Shown here: positions 16,948-25,191 of the stretch, piece after piece
How positions within the stretch are numbered: the first letter of the stretch is position 1
Layout of the letters: every line of letters begins with the position of its first letter
Source of the DNA: Ectobacillus funiculus
GTDB taxonomy: Bacteria; Bacillota; Bacilli; Bacillales; Bacillaceae_G
NCBI RefSeq assembly: GCF_004138295.1
Contig: NZ_SCFM01000004.1
Span: 544,181 to 608,180 of the forward strand
Direction of reading: 5' to 3'
DNA: 64,000 nucleotides
Program-made: the position numbers and the translations under genes
Notes under the pieces: model-generated
What the model saw: only the letters and a program-made list of their open reading frames with translations
Told to the model about the DNA's origin: nothing
Databases searched by the model: none

Positions 16948-17967
16948 GTGGTGTCAACAATTGAAGACGTTGCGAGGCTGGCTGGTTTGTCACGGACAAC
17001 TGTATCGAGAGTGATTAACAATCATCCATATGTATCGGAGGACAAGAAAAAACGAGTGAAGTTTGCGATGAATACGCTCGGATTTGTGCCAAATTCCGCT
17101 GCACGGAGATTGCGAAAGCAAAGAACGGAGACTGTTGCTGTGCTCGTGCCTCGTGTCACAAATCCCTTTTTCAGCAGATTAATAGAATCATTGGAAATTT
17201 TCGCTTCAGACTATAAGTATAAATTAATCATTTGCCAAACAAGATATTTACCTGAAAAGGAATTAGAATATTTGGAGCTATTGTCAACAAAGCAGGTTGA
17301 TGGTATTATTTTATGCTCGCTGCAAAATAAGTGGTCGATTGTAGAGCCATATTTACAGCATGGACCGATTGTAATGTGCAATGAGTATACAGATGAGGCG
17401 CATATTCCGATGGTGAAATTTAATCAAGCGGAAGGTGCATATGTGGCAACAAAGCATTTATTAGAGCAGGGGCATCGCCGTCTGTTGTTTTGCAGCGGCA
17501 GCGATAAAAGCAGTATGATCGTGCAGCATCGAAAAAAAGGGTTTTTGCATGCTGTGTCAGAGCATAAAGAGCAAGTAGATTCTGTTGAATTTGTGGAGGA
17601 TGCCTACGATATGGAGGATGGCTGCAGGGTATTTCGAGATCTTCTTGATACAAAAGAAAATCCTACTGCTATCTTTGCCGGTGGAGACGAAGTAGCAGCA
17701 GGAATCATATTGGAAGCCAAGCGCCATCAGTGGAGCATTCCGGAGCAGCTTGCCGTTATCGGATTTGATAATCAGCTGTTATCGGAAATTATGGAGCCGA
17801 CAATTACAACAGTATGTCAGCCCGTTGATCAGATGGCAAAGAAAGTAATTGAATTAATGATGGAAAAAATTCGAACAAAAACTTATAAAAAACAAGAAGT
17901 ATATGAGTTCGAATTGGAGTTAATGATTAAAGGTTCTACCGTGAAACATACGACTGTATTAGCCTAG
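16948..17967 (+). CDS. LacI family transcriptional regulator
   Basis: A 339-residue repressor: LacI helix-turn-helix at residues ~3-50 (TIEDVARLAGLSRTTVSRVI) and a periplasmic-binding-protein-like effector domain. GTG at 16948 or the adjacent GTG at 16951 is the start, behind AAAGGGGGGAG. No sugar operon is adjacent in the same direction, so the target is unclear; the operator overlapping its own start site suggests autoregulation. The last ~70 bp of the gene are duplicated downstream at 18145-18213. Confidence 0.88.
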   Translation: MVSTIEDVARLAGLSRTTVSRVINNHPYVSEDKKKRVKFAMNTLGFVPNSAARRLRKQRTETVAVLVPRVTNPFFSRLIESLEIFASDYKYKLIICQTRYLPEKELEYLELLSTKQVDGIILCSLQNKWSIVEPYLQHGPIVMCNEYTDEAHIPMVKFNQAEGAYVATKHLLEQGHRRLLFCSGSDKSSMIVQHRKKGFLHAVSEHKEQVDSVEFVEDAYDMEDGCRVFRDLLDTKENPTAIFAGGDEVAAGIILEAKRHQWSIPEQLAVIGFDNQLLSEIMEPTITTVCQPVDQMAKKVIELMMEKIRTKTYKKQEVYEFELELMIKGSTVKHTTVLA

Positions 17968-17987
17968 CGAATATGCTGGGCTTTTTT

Positions 17988-18122
17988 TTATTCTGCTGTT
18001 GTATGCGTACAGTCGTCACATTTATTTTGATACACTTCGTGCAGCTCCTCGATTTCTCGTCCGCACTCACAGCACTTTTTTGACGGTAAATTTCTGAAGA
18101 ATTCCAATGGTTTTTGTATCAT
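17988..18122 (-). CDS. yhfH: YhfH family protein, copy 1
   Basis: A 44-residue protein too short for routine gene calling. It has two CxxC-type pairs (CCECG and CDDC), likely a small zinc ribbon, and the family pattern KPLEFFRNLPSKKCCECG. In B. subtilis yhfH neighbours yhfI, as here. ATG 18122 follows AAGGAGGAACACAC. Function unknown. It is convergent with the LacI-family gene. Confidence 0.85.
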   Translation of the reverse strand: MIQKPLEFFRNLPSKKCCECGREIEELHEVYQNKCDDCTHTTAE

Positions 18123-18223
18123 GTGTGTTCCTCCTTAGAAAATGAGAAGTATATGAATTTGAATTGGAGCTAATGGTCCAGGGTTCTACCGTAAAAAATA
18201 TGACTGTATTAGCCTGGCAGCTT

Positions 18224-18245
18224 GCCAGTCGGCGAGTTTTGTTTA
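18224..18245 (+). repeat. Structured repeat remnant R5 (3' end)
   Basis: GCCAGTCGGCGAGTTTTGTTTA matches the 3' hairpin half of the family. It ends at the stop codon of the second yhfH copy, whose TAA (minus) lies in the element's terminal TTTA. Confidence 0.6.
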
Positions 18246-18374
18246 TTCTGCTGTATGAGTACAGTCGTCACATTTATTTTGATACACCTCGTGCAATTCC
18301 TCGATTTCTCGTCCGCACTCACAGCATTTTTTTGAAGGTAAATTTCTGAAGAATTCTAATGGTTTCTGTAACAT
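18243..18374 (-). CDS. yhfH: YhfH family protein, copy 2
   Basis: A 43-residue near-identical copy (differs by I/L at position 2 and one fewer threonine near the end). Both CxxC pairs are retained and most nucleotide differences are synonymous, so both copies appear to be under selection or the duplication is recent. ATG 18374 follows GGGAGGAATAAAC. Confidence 0.83.
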   Translation of the reverse strand: MLQKPLEFFRNLPSKKCCECGREIEELHEVYQNKCDDCTHTAE

Positions 18375-18554
18375 GTTTATTCCTCCCTAATCGTTAATGT
18401 TCTTTTTGTTATTATCATTGTATTAACACAACGATAAAAAGTCAACATCTGTTTTATAACAAAATAAAAAATAATGAAAACGTTCAATTTACCGATTATA
18501 GTGTAAAGTAGTGCTAAAACTAACAAGTGGAAAGAATAAGAGAGGGTGAATGGT

Positions 18555-19289
18555 ATGAAAATGACGGTAATTGGGTTTTGGGGGGGCTATCCAGAGGGGG
18601 GAGAGGCAACATCTGGCTATTTGCTTGAGCACAATGGCTTTCAGCTTCTTGTTGATTGCGGGAGTGCTGTACTATCACAGCTGCAAAAGTACATAAAGGT
18701 TGAGGAGCTCGATGCAGTTATTCTATCTCATTATCATCATGATCATGTAGCTGATATCGGGGTACTTCAATATGGACGTCTTATTAAAAGTTTGACAGTC
18801 GGAAATGTGCCGGAGCTGCCTATTTACGGTCATGCACTGGATGAGAAAGGTTTTACTTCGTTAACACATAATCCTTATACAAAGGGAGTCGCATATGATC
18901 CAACAAAAACAATTGAAATTGGTCCGTTTACGGTTTCCTTTCTAGAAACAAAGCATCCGGTTCCATGCTTTGCCATGAGAATCACTGCTGGCGGCAAAAC
19001 AATTGTATATACAGCGGATTCCAGCTATAAATCGGAATTTATGGAGTTTGCAAAGGAAGCAGACTTATTTATGTGTGAGTGTAATATGTATGCGGATCAG
19101 GATGGAACGAAGCCGGGGCATATGAATAGTACAGAGGCAGGAATGATCGCGAGAGAAGCAGGTGTAGGACGGCTTTTATTAACCCATCTTCCGCACTACG
19201 GAAATATAGCTGATTTAGTTGATCAGGCAAAGGCTGTATTTGACGGACCCATTGAATTGGCGAGCAGCGGCTATATGTGGGGGGAATAA
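18555..19289 (+). CDS. yhfI: Metallo-beta-lactamase fold hydrolase YhfI
   Basis: A 244-residue metal-dependent hydrolase of the RNase Z-like subgroup, same length as B. subtilis YhfI. Metal-binding motif SHYHHDHVADIG (HxHxDH, residues ~59-70), later AMRITAGG, TADSSY (aspartate ligand) and LLTHLPHYG. Start ATG 18555 (MKMTVIGFWGG) is preferred over an upstream GTG at 18546, since AGAGGGTG lies 7 nt before it. Substrate not known. Confidence 0.9.
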   Translation: MKMTVIGFWGGYPEGGEATSGYLLEHNGFQLLVDCGSAVLSQLQKYIKVEELDAVILSHYHHDHVADIGVLQYGRLIKSLTVGNVPELPIYGHALDEKGFTSLTHNPYTKGVAYDPTKTIEIGPFTVSFLETKHPVPCFAMRITAGGKTIVYTADSSYKSEFMEFAKEADLFMCECNMYADQDGTKPGHMNSTEAGMIAREAGVGRLLLTHLPHYGNIADLVDQAKAVFDGPIELASSGYMWGE

Positions 19290-19323
19290 AAAGAGAGAGA
19301 TTCGATAGGGAGGGGATATTTCT

Positions 19324-20094
19324 ATGTTATTTGTCGAAGAGCGGAAAATGAAAATTTTTCAATATGTACAAGAACATTCAAGAGCATCTGTTCAAGAGCT
19401 AAGTCAATTTTTTGAGGTATCTGAATCCACAGTTCGCAGGGATTTAAAGGAGTTGGAGGAAGAGAATTTATTGAGAAGAACGCATGGAGGGGCTATTGCT
19501 CTCCAAAATGTCAATTTTGAACCAACCTTTGATGAGAAGGAAGATAAGTTTCAGGATGAGAAGAAAGCAATCGCCAGAAAAGCACTGGAGTTTATTGAAG
19601 AGGGAGATACAATTTTGCTTGATGCTGGAACAACGACCTTCCAACTTGTTAAAGAACTACAGGTTTTTTCAAAACTGACAGTAGTAACCAATTCCCTTGT
19701 TTTTGCGCAGGAATTGCAGGATGTTTCAGGAATTGATGTTGTGATGGTAGGGGGGAATTTCCGAAAAGAGACGTGTGCGCTAGTAGGTCCACTTGCCGAA
19801 GCCGGATTATCCATGCTCAGAGTAGATAAGACATTTATTGCGACAAACGGGATCGAAGTGGAAGATGGGTTAACAACTCCTAATCTTATTGAGGCGGCAA
19901 CAAAGAGGAAAATGATTGGAATCGCAAAACAAGTAATCTTATTGGCAGATCATAGTAAAGCTGGGAAATCGACTTTTGCAAAATTTGCTGATATTCATGA
20001 TGTCGATAAATGTATTATTGATGCCGGTGTTCCTGAGTCATTTGTAGAGAAGCTCAGAGAAACTGGAGTTGATGTGCATGTTGTTCGCCCGTAG
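19324..20094 (+). CDS. DeoR family transcriptional regulator
   Basis: A 256-residue repressor: N-terminal winged helix (VQELSQFFEVSESTVRRDLK) with the RRTHGGA DeoR signature at ~residues 55-61, and a DeoR sensor domain with DAGTTTFQLVKEL. DeoR proteins normally sense a phosphorylated sugar. It lies 430 bp upstream of a sugar ABC transporter operon in the same direction and is the most likely regulator of it. Confidence 0.88.
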   Translation: MLFVEERKMKIFQYVQEHSRASVQELSQFFEVSESTVRRDLKELEEENLLRRTHGGAIALQNVNFEPTFDEKEDKFQDEKKAIARKALEFIEEGDTILLDAGTTTFQLVKELQVFSKLTVVTNSLVFAQELQDVSGIDVVMVGGNFRKETCALVGPLAEAGLSMLRVDKTFIATNGIEVEDGLTTPNLIEAATKRKMIGIAKQVILLADHSKAGKSTFAKFADIHDVDKCIIDAGVPESFVEKLRETGVDVHVVRP

Positions 20095-20113
20095 TATATG
20101 CGACCTTATTTCT

Positions 20114-20153
20114 AACCCCCATGCAGCCAAAATGGCTGTATGGGGGTTATTTT
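20114..20153 (+). terminator. Terminator of the DeoR gene
   Basis: AACCCCCATGCAGCCA pairs with TGGCTGTATGGGGGTT (one mismatch), followed by ATTTTA. Confidence 0.88.
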
Positions 20154-20280
20154 ACATTTTAAAGTATAAAATTTCAGCTAGAAGCGTATTCGACGCAGCA
20201 GGAAATTTTAGGAATAAGCTTTAAGCGCAACTAGGCTTTTATTATTGCCTAACAGATCGCCAATCAGTAATCTTTTTTAA
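20151..20280 (+). repeat. Structured repeat, diverged copy R6
   Basis: P2 is kept (AAAATTTC with GAAATTTT) although the copy has diverged elsewhere; the 3' hairpin is degraded (ATCGCCAATCAGTAAT). From 20281 to 20439 the sequence is AT-rich, without a gene. Confidence 0.8.
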
Positions 20281-20439
20281 CTAAATAAAACATTAATGGT
20301 ATTAAATATATTTAATGGTAAAAAAATTCATAAATATCATTGTAATTTAAAAAAGCATAAATTATAATCATAAATAATCACATATGGTCATTATATTCCA
20401 AGGCATATGGTGAAAATTGATTAAAAATGAGCAAAGAGG

Positions 20440-20453
20440 TGAAAGCGTTACCA
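20440..20453 (+). promoter_or_regulatory. cre site upstream of the sugar ABC operon
   Basis: TGAAAGCGTTACCA fits the CcpA consensus TGWAANCGNTNWCA at 13 of 14 positions or better. It implies catabolite control of the transporter. 70 bp before the gene start. Confidence 0.75.
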
Positions 20454-20521
20454 TCAAATGTCCAAAAATGAGCAAGAAGAGGTAAGGGGAACTATTAAAA
20501 GAGAAAAGGGGAACAAGAAGA

Positions 20522-21490
20522 ATGAAAAAAGCTATCTACAAAGTGTTGGCACCTTTCATGGTTTTATTGTTGCTTATAATGGCAGCTTGCAGTAATGGAA
20601 ACAGTAACTCGGCAAGCACATCCGCTTCAGGTTCAGGGGATAAAAAGATTAAAATTGGTCTAACGGTGGGTACGTTAAGTAATCCTTTCTTTGTTTCTAT
20701 GTCAAAAGGTGCTAAAGAGGCTGCTAAGGAACTAGGCGGCGAGGCGATTGTTGTAAGCGCTGACTATGATTTGTCCAAGCAAATGGCACAGGTGGAAGAT
20801 TTTATAACGAAAAAAGTAGATATGATTCTTTTAAATGCAGTAGATTCAAAAGGAATTGCAGCAGCTGTACAACAAGCGAAGGCAGCAGGCATTCCGGTTA
20901 TCGCAGTTGATGTTGGCGCAGACGGCGGAGTAAGCGCAACTGTAGCTTCTGATAATTACTTAGCAGGGAAGCTTGCTGGCGAATATCTTCTAAAGCGTTT
21001 ACAAAATAAAGGGAATATCGCAATTATTGATGGTCCTCCAGTAACTGCTGTGAAAGATCGTATTAAAGGATTTGAAGATGCAATTAAAGGAACTGATGTG
21101 AAGGTTGTAGCGAAGCAGAACGGGGAAGGTAACAGAGAAAAAGCGTTAACCGTAATGGAAAATATTTTGCAAGCGAATTCATCAGGGAAAATCGATGCTG
21201 TATTTGCGATCAACGATCCTGAAGCACTGGGAGTAAAGATTGCTGCTGAGCAGGCAAAACGCGATAAGGAGTTCTTTATTGTTGGGGTTGACGGTGCTCC
21301 GGAAGCTGTAGATGCTCTTAAAGAAAATAAGAGCTTTGTTGCTACATCTGCACAACATCCTGACGAAATTGTAAAACAAGCTGTTGATATTGGCATGAAA
21401 ATTATTAAAGGAGAAAAAGTAGAATCTGAGATTAAGGTACCGGTAGAACTAGTGACACAAGATACAATTAATAGCTACAAAGGCTGGTAA
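20522..21490 (+). CDS. Sugar ABC transporter substrate-binding lipoprotein (RbsB-like)
   Basis: A 322-residue family 2/RbsB-type periplasmic binding protein. Signal peptide with lipobox MAAC (cysteine at residue 23), serine-rich linker, then two lobes with KIKIGLTVGTLSNPFF and AIIDGPPVTAV, DRIKGFED, and VDGAPEAVDAL. First gene of a binding protein-ATPase-permease operon for a pentose or related sugar. There is no rbsK or rbsD homologue next to it, so ribose is not assured. Confidence 0.88.
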   Translation: MKKAIYKVLAPFMVLLLLIMAACSNGNSNSASTSASGSGDKKIKIGLTVGTLSNPFFVSMSKGAKEAAKELGGEAIVVSADYDLSKQMAQVEDFITKKVDMILLNAVDSKGIAAAVQQAKAAGIPVIAVDVGADGGVSATVASDNYLAGKLAGEYLLKRLQNKGNIAIIDGPPVTAVKDRIKGFEDAIKGTDVKVVAKQNGEGNREKALTVMENILQANSSGKIDAVFAINDPEALGVKIAAEQAKRDKEFFIVGVDGAPEAVDALKENKSFVATSAQHPDEIVKQAVDIGMKIIKGEKVESEIKVPVELVTQDTINSYKGW

Positions 21491-21553
21491 AATCCAGACA
21501 ATTAGTGGTTACTGAGCATTCGCACTGCAATGATATATAGAAGGAGGGATATT

Positions 21554-23101
21554 GTGAAACAGGCTGAAATGACAGCTCGTCCTCTGACAAAAGGTAATTC
21601 TATTCTTAAAATGTCGGGTATAAGCAAAGCATTCCCTGGAGTGAAGGCGCTTGATAACGTGCAGTTGGAGCTGTATAAAGGGGAAGTGCATGCGCTTATG
21701 GGGGAAAACGGTGCAGGAAAATCTACCTTGATGAAAATTTTATGTGGCGTGTATCAGCCGGATTCCGGAATGATAGAGTATAAGAATAGAAATGTGACGT
21801 GGAAAGATACTTTAGAAGCGAAATTGAATGGAATTAGTGTGGTCCATCAGGAATTGAAGTTATCTCCTAACTTATCCATTGCTGAAAACATTTTTATGGG
21901 AACCGTTTTACCAAAAAATAAATTTGGTATGGTGAAATGGACAGAAGTATATGAGAAAGCGGCAGTTGTTTTGGAATCTATCGGTTCAACGTTAGATTCC
22001 AAAACACTCGTGTCATCCTTGAGCATTGCAGAGCAGCAGATGGTTGAAATTGCGCGTGCGCTTTCGTTTCAAGCGGAAGTATTAATCATGGATGAACCAA
22101 CAGCAACTCTTACAGATAAAGAAATTGATAAGCTATTTGTTATTATTGATCAGTTAAAAGCCAAAGGTGTAGCGATTGTGTATATTTCGCACAGAATGGA
22201 TGAGATTTTCAAAATTTCCGATCGCTGTACTGTATTCCGGGATGGTCAGTGGGTTAGCAGTATGCCTATTGAGGAGACGAACCCAGATCATTTAGTGAAA
22301 TTAATGGTGGGGCGTGAACCGAAGGATATATTCCAACGACAGCTTGGCAGCGGCGTACAGGTGACAGAGCAGGTTCCTGTTCTTGAGGTTAAGGGATTAT
22401 CTGATAATAAAGTAATAGATAAGATCAACCTACAGGTATATCCTGGGGAAGTGGTAGGACTTGCAGGGCTAGTCGGGGCAGGACGAACAGAGCTCGTTCG
22501 AACCATCTTTGGGTCTGTTGCTAATAAATCAGGTGAGATTTGGATTAATGGGCAACGGGTAGACATTGCTTCTCACCGGGATGCAATTGAAAATGGTATT
22601 GCCCTTGTACCCGAAAGCAGAAAAGAACAAGGCTTGTTTCTCGATTTGTCTGTTAAAGAGAATATAGCAATGACAATGCTGCAAAAGTATAGCAGTGGAG
22701 GAGTTTTAAATTGGAGAGAAATTCACCAAGAGGCGGCAGACTACATTAAGAAGCTACATATTAAAGTTTCATCTCCTGAACAAAAGGTAGTCAATTTAAG
22801 CGGCGGCAATCAACAAAAGGTTGTTTTGGCGAAATGGCTTCTCATCCAGCCAAAAGTGCTGCTTCTGGATGAACCGACTCGAGGTGTTGATATAGGGGCC
22901 AAAGCTGAGATCTATAAAATTATTGATGAGCTGGCAAAGTCGGGAATGGCTATTCTCATGATTTCTTCCGAGCTTCCGGAGATATTAAGTGTAAGTGATA
23001 GAGTTTTAGTTATGCATGAAGGAAAAATTAGGGCTAACTTGCCAAGAGCTGAAGCGACTCAAGAAAAAATTATGTATTATGCGACGGGAGAGATAGCATG
23101 A
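21554..23101 (+). CDS. Sugar ABC transporter ATP-binding protein (RbsA-like)
   Basis: A tandem two-domain ATPase, 515 residues from GTG 21554, which has AGAAGGAGGGAT just upstream; an ATG at 21530 precedes that ribosome binding site and is rejected. Domain 1: Walker A GENGAGKST, signature SIAEQQMVEIARAL, Walker B VLIMDEPT. Domain 2: degenerate Walker A GLVGAGRTE, signature LSGGNQQKVVLAKWL, Walker B LLLDEPTRG. This arrangement is typical of carbohydrate uptake transporter 2 (CUT2) ATPases. Its TGA overlaps the permease start (ATGA). Confidence 0.92.
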   Translation: MKQAEMTARPLTKGNSILKMSGISKAFPGVKALDNVQLELYKGEVHALMGENGAGKSTLMKILCGVYQPDSGMIEYKNRNVTWKDTLEAKLNGISVVHQELKLSPNLSIAENIFMGTVLPKNKFGMVKWTEVYEKAAVVLESIGSTLDSKTLVSSLSIAEQQMVEIARALSFQAEVLIMDEPTATLTDKEIDKLFVIIDQLKAKGVAIVYISHRMDEIFKISDRCTVFRDGQWVSSMPIEETNPDHLVKLMVGREPKDIFQRQLGSGVQVTEQVPVLEVKGLSDNKVIDKINLQVYPGEVVGLAGLVGAGRTELVRTIFGSVANKSGEIWINGQRVDIASHRDAIENGIALVPESRKEQGLFLDLSVKENIAMTMLQKYSSGGVLNWREIHQEAADYIKKLHIKVSSPEQKVVNLSGGNQQKVVLAKWLLIQPKVLLLDEPTRGVDIGAKAEIYKIIDELAKSGMAILMISSELPEILSVSDRVLVMHEGKIRANLPRAEATQEKIMYYATGEIA

Positions 23102-24072
23102 AAACAGACATGTCAGTTTTACGGGCTAATCGTGCAAAGGGAAAATGGAATATTAAAGAGCTATGGAATCAGTACAGCACGATCGTGATTCTTGTGTTAA
23201 TGTGTGTCGTTCTGTCAATGCTTACTTCTAATTTTTTAGAGGTGAATAATCTTCTTAATGTATTAAAGCAAATTTCTATTATCGCTATTTTAGCAGCTGG
23301 AATGACATTTGTTATTTTGACTGGCGGAATCGACTTGTCCGTCGGCTCTACAGTTGCATTGTCTGGTGTGATATCGGTTATGCTTTCGCAGCAGGGAGTT
23401 AATGCGATGATTGCGATGGCGGCCGGTGTGGCAATTGGTGTAGCAACTGGATTTGTAAATGGCTATTTAACAGCTAAAGTAAAGCTGCCGGCATTTATTG
23501 TAACATTAGGGAGCTTTACATACATCAGAGGACTTGCTTACGTAATTAGTGCAGGATATCCAATCGTATTGGCAGATCCGGTATTTAAATTTTTTGGCGC
23601 GGGTGATATTGTAGGCATTCCTACACCGATTTTCATTATGGCCTTCATTTATGTCATTACTTTCTTCATTTTAAAATATACGATGTTTGGCCGCCATGTC
23701 TATGCAATCGGCGGAAATGAAGAAGCTGCCAGCCTTACTGGAATTAAGGTAGGAGCTACCCTCATTAAAGTGTATGTAATCAGCGGTCTTTTATCAGGAC
23801 TTGCGGGCGTAGTGCTTGCAGGTAGATTGTATTCTGGACAACCAACAGCCGGTGTTGGCTTTGAACTAGATGCGATTGCCGCTGTTATTCTCGGCGGAAC
23901 AAGCTTTACCGGCGGAGTCGGAACCATTCGCGGAACGATTATTGGAGCACTTATTATGGGGGTTCTTAGTAACGGTCTTACTTTGTTAAACGTGAGCTAT
24001 TATTGGCAGCTTGTTATTAAAGGGGCGGTTATTATTTTAGCTGTTTTGTTGGATCGTTTGCGTACGAAATAA
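23098..24072 (+). CDS. Sugar ABC transporter permease (RbsC-like)
   Basis: A 324-residue CUT2 permease with about eight to ten membrane helices. Family segments include GGIDLSVGSTVAL, YAIGGNEEAASLTGI (ATPase coupling loop) and GGTSFTGGVGTIRGT. Translationally coupled to the ATPase gene. Last gene of the operon. Confidence 0.92.
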   Translation: MKTDMSVLRANRAKGKWNIKELWNQYSTIVILVLMCVVLSMLTSNFLEVNNLLNVLKQISIIAILAAGMTFVILTGGIDLSVGSTVALSGVISVMLSQQGVNAMIAMAAGVAIGVATGFVNGYLTAKVKLPAFIVTLGSFTYIRGLAYVISAGYPIVLADPVFKFFGAGDIVGIPTPIFIMAFIYVITFFILKYTMFGRHVYAIGGNEEAASLTGIKVGATLIKVYVISGLLSGLAGVVLAGRLYSGQPTAGVGFELDAIAAVILGGTSFTGGVGTIRGTIIGALIMGVLSNGLTLLNVSYYWQLVIKGAVIILAVLLDRLRTK

Positions 24073-24171
24073 TGTATTATTTGTTGTTGAAAAAGACAAC
24101 TGGAAGTACAATGTCGATAGTTTGAAACATAGAAAAGGCTAGCGAAAACAATAACTGCAAGAGAAAATATA

Positions 24172-24230
24172 AAATGGATTGTCATAGGAACCTTTGATTT
24201 TGATAGGTTTTTCCTGACAGTCCATTTTTT
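24172..24230 (+). terminator. Terminator of the sugar ABC operon
   Basis: AAATGGATTGTCATAGGAA pairs with TTCCTGACAGTCCATTT with small mismatches, followed by TTTTTTAT. Confidence 0.85.
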
Positions 24231-24234
24231 TATA

Positions 24235-24425
24235 ATGAAAGTATAACTGTTGGGGGCGATGTCTAGCTCCCACGGCCTACTTCCTTCCGCAAAATAACCT
24301 TCACCGTAAAAGAAAAAAAGCGCCTTCTGTGGTGAAGAACCTTTTACATCTCCTGTAGGCATATCTTCAAATTCCAAATAAGCTGCTACTTGATCCCCTT
24401 CAGCAAACAGAGCTTGAATAGGCAT
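24235..24425. repeat. Second repeat family (S1 + T1 segments)
   Basis: 24235-24285 (TATAACTG, GATGTCTAGCTCCCA, GGCC) matches 35112-35147. 24285-24345 (CTTCACCGTAAAAG, GGTGAAGAAC) resembles 46205-46272, near gerPA. On the minus strand the rest can be read as a protein piece (QALFAEGDQVAAYLEFED) that resembles NTF2/SnoaL-like proteins, without start or end context; I treat it as debris. Confidence 0.5.
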
Positions 24426-24551
24426 TTTAAAGGACTAGAGTATTTTTCGGGAGTAGGTGGTATACACTATCTACCAAAGCCTTTAAATTGTGCTCTAAGA
24501 GGTTTTAGAGGCAGGGGGGTTGGGGGTATGGGAGAAAGGAGGCTAAAAGCC

Positions 24552-24725
24552 ATGAAAAAGGATGAGGCCCTAGTAAAAGCTGTTGTCGCTCTCATTGAGA
24601 AAGAAAGAAACGCAAATGAGGGAATATTTGTTGGGTCACCGGAACTTGATGAAGTCATAGGCACATTGATATCCCTTGCTGATGATAAAGAACAGGTGAT
24701 AGAACATACTTCAAAAGAAATGTAA
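24552..24725 (+). CDS. Small hypothetical protein
   Basis: A 57-residue acidic, helical protein (begins MKKDEALVKAVVALIEKER). Its ATG at 24552 follows AAAGGAGG at a good distance (10 nt). I do not recognise a family. An upstream in-frame extension to 24390 overlaps repeat debris and is unlikely to be translated. Confidence 0.6.
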   Translation: MKKDEALVKAVVALIEKERNANEGIFVGSPELDEVIGTLISLADDKEQVIEHTSKEM

Positions 24726-24835
24726 CAACTTAAAGAGTTTAAATTCATAAAAAAATCACCACATTTTTCACCCTGCTTAAATTTTTCCAATTCCCCCAAA
24801 AAGCTCTCTAAATTTGGAAGAGAGCCCTTTATCAT

Positions 24836-25003
24836 TCATTTTTGATCGAACACAAATATTTCTTTATATTTTCTTACTTGTAATTTTTGACTATTCTTAG
24901 AAACTACCAAGACAAAAAGCTGTGTATTATCTTTAAACGCACATCCGTCAATAAACGGAAAGAGAACAGCATGACGATCGCAAGGGAAGTACGCTTTCGT
25001 GCT
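24836..25003 (-). other. Possible decayed gene fragment
   Basis: The minus strand is open for 56 codons with protein-like composition (AYFPCDRHAVLFPFIDG, then a charged tail KNSQKLQVRKYKEIF) but has no start codon context; an upstream TAA bounds it. A further ATG-started frame (24835 downward) follows immediately but runs antisense to the small gene at 24552. The family is not recognised. The rest of 25004-25191 holds nothing I can name. Confidence 0.3.
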
Positions 25004-25191
25004 TTAATCAAATAAATGAAGTCACACCTTTGCCCTTCTGTTTATGAACCACAATGTGAGAAAAATAACTATAAGGAAGCAATTGAAGGGAAGAACTGAA
25101 AGATATCCGGCATTGCTTGTTCTAATTTTTCTGCTGTGCACTACAATAATAGTACGTGCAGTAGTTTGTACATCAAAGGGGAGGGGAACAA

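Larger units (their letters stand above)
17895..18388. repeat. Tandem duplication of lacI 3' end plus yhfH
   Basis: Unit 1 (17895-18136) and unit 2 (18145-18388) share the end of the LacI-family gene (GAAGTATATGA, GGTTCTACCGT, ACTGTATTAGCCT) and a complete yhfH gene. In unit 2 the gene end is a relic with changed bases, and a 3' end of the structured repeat has been added just before yhfH's end. Confidence 0.88.

Noticed and set aside
18476..18489. TGAAAACGTTCAAT upstream of yhfI as a cre site
   Set aside because: The right arm does not match the consensus and yhfI is not a carbon metabolism gene.
24000..24425. A 141-codon minus frame with NTF2-like opening residues
   Set aside because: It runs through repeat segments, a terminator and the end of a permease gene; only a short fragment resembles a protein.
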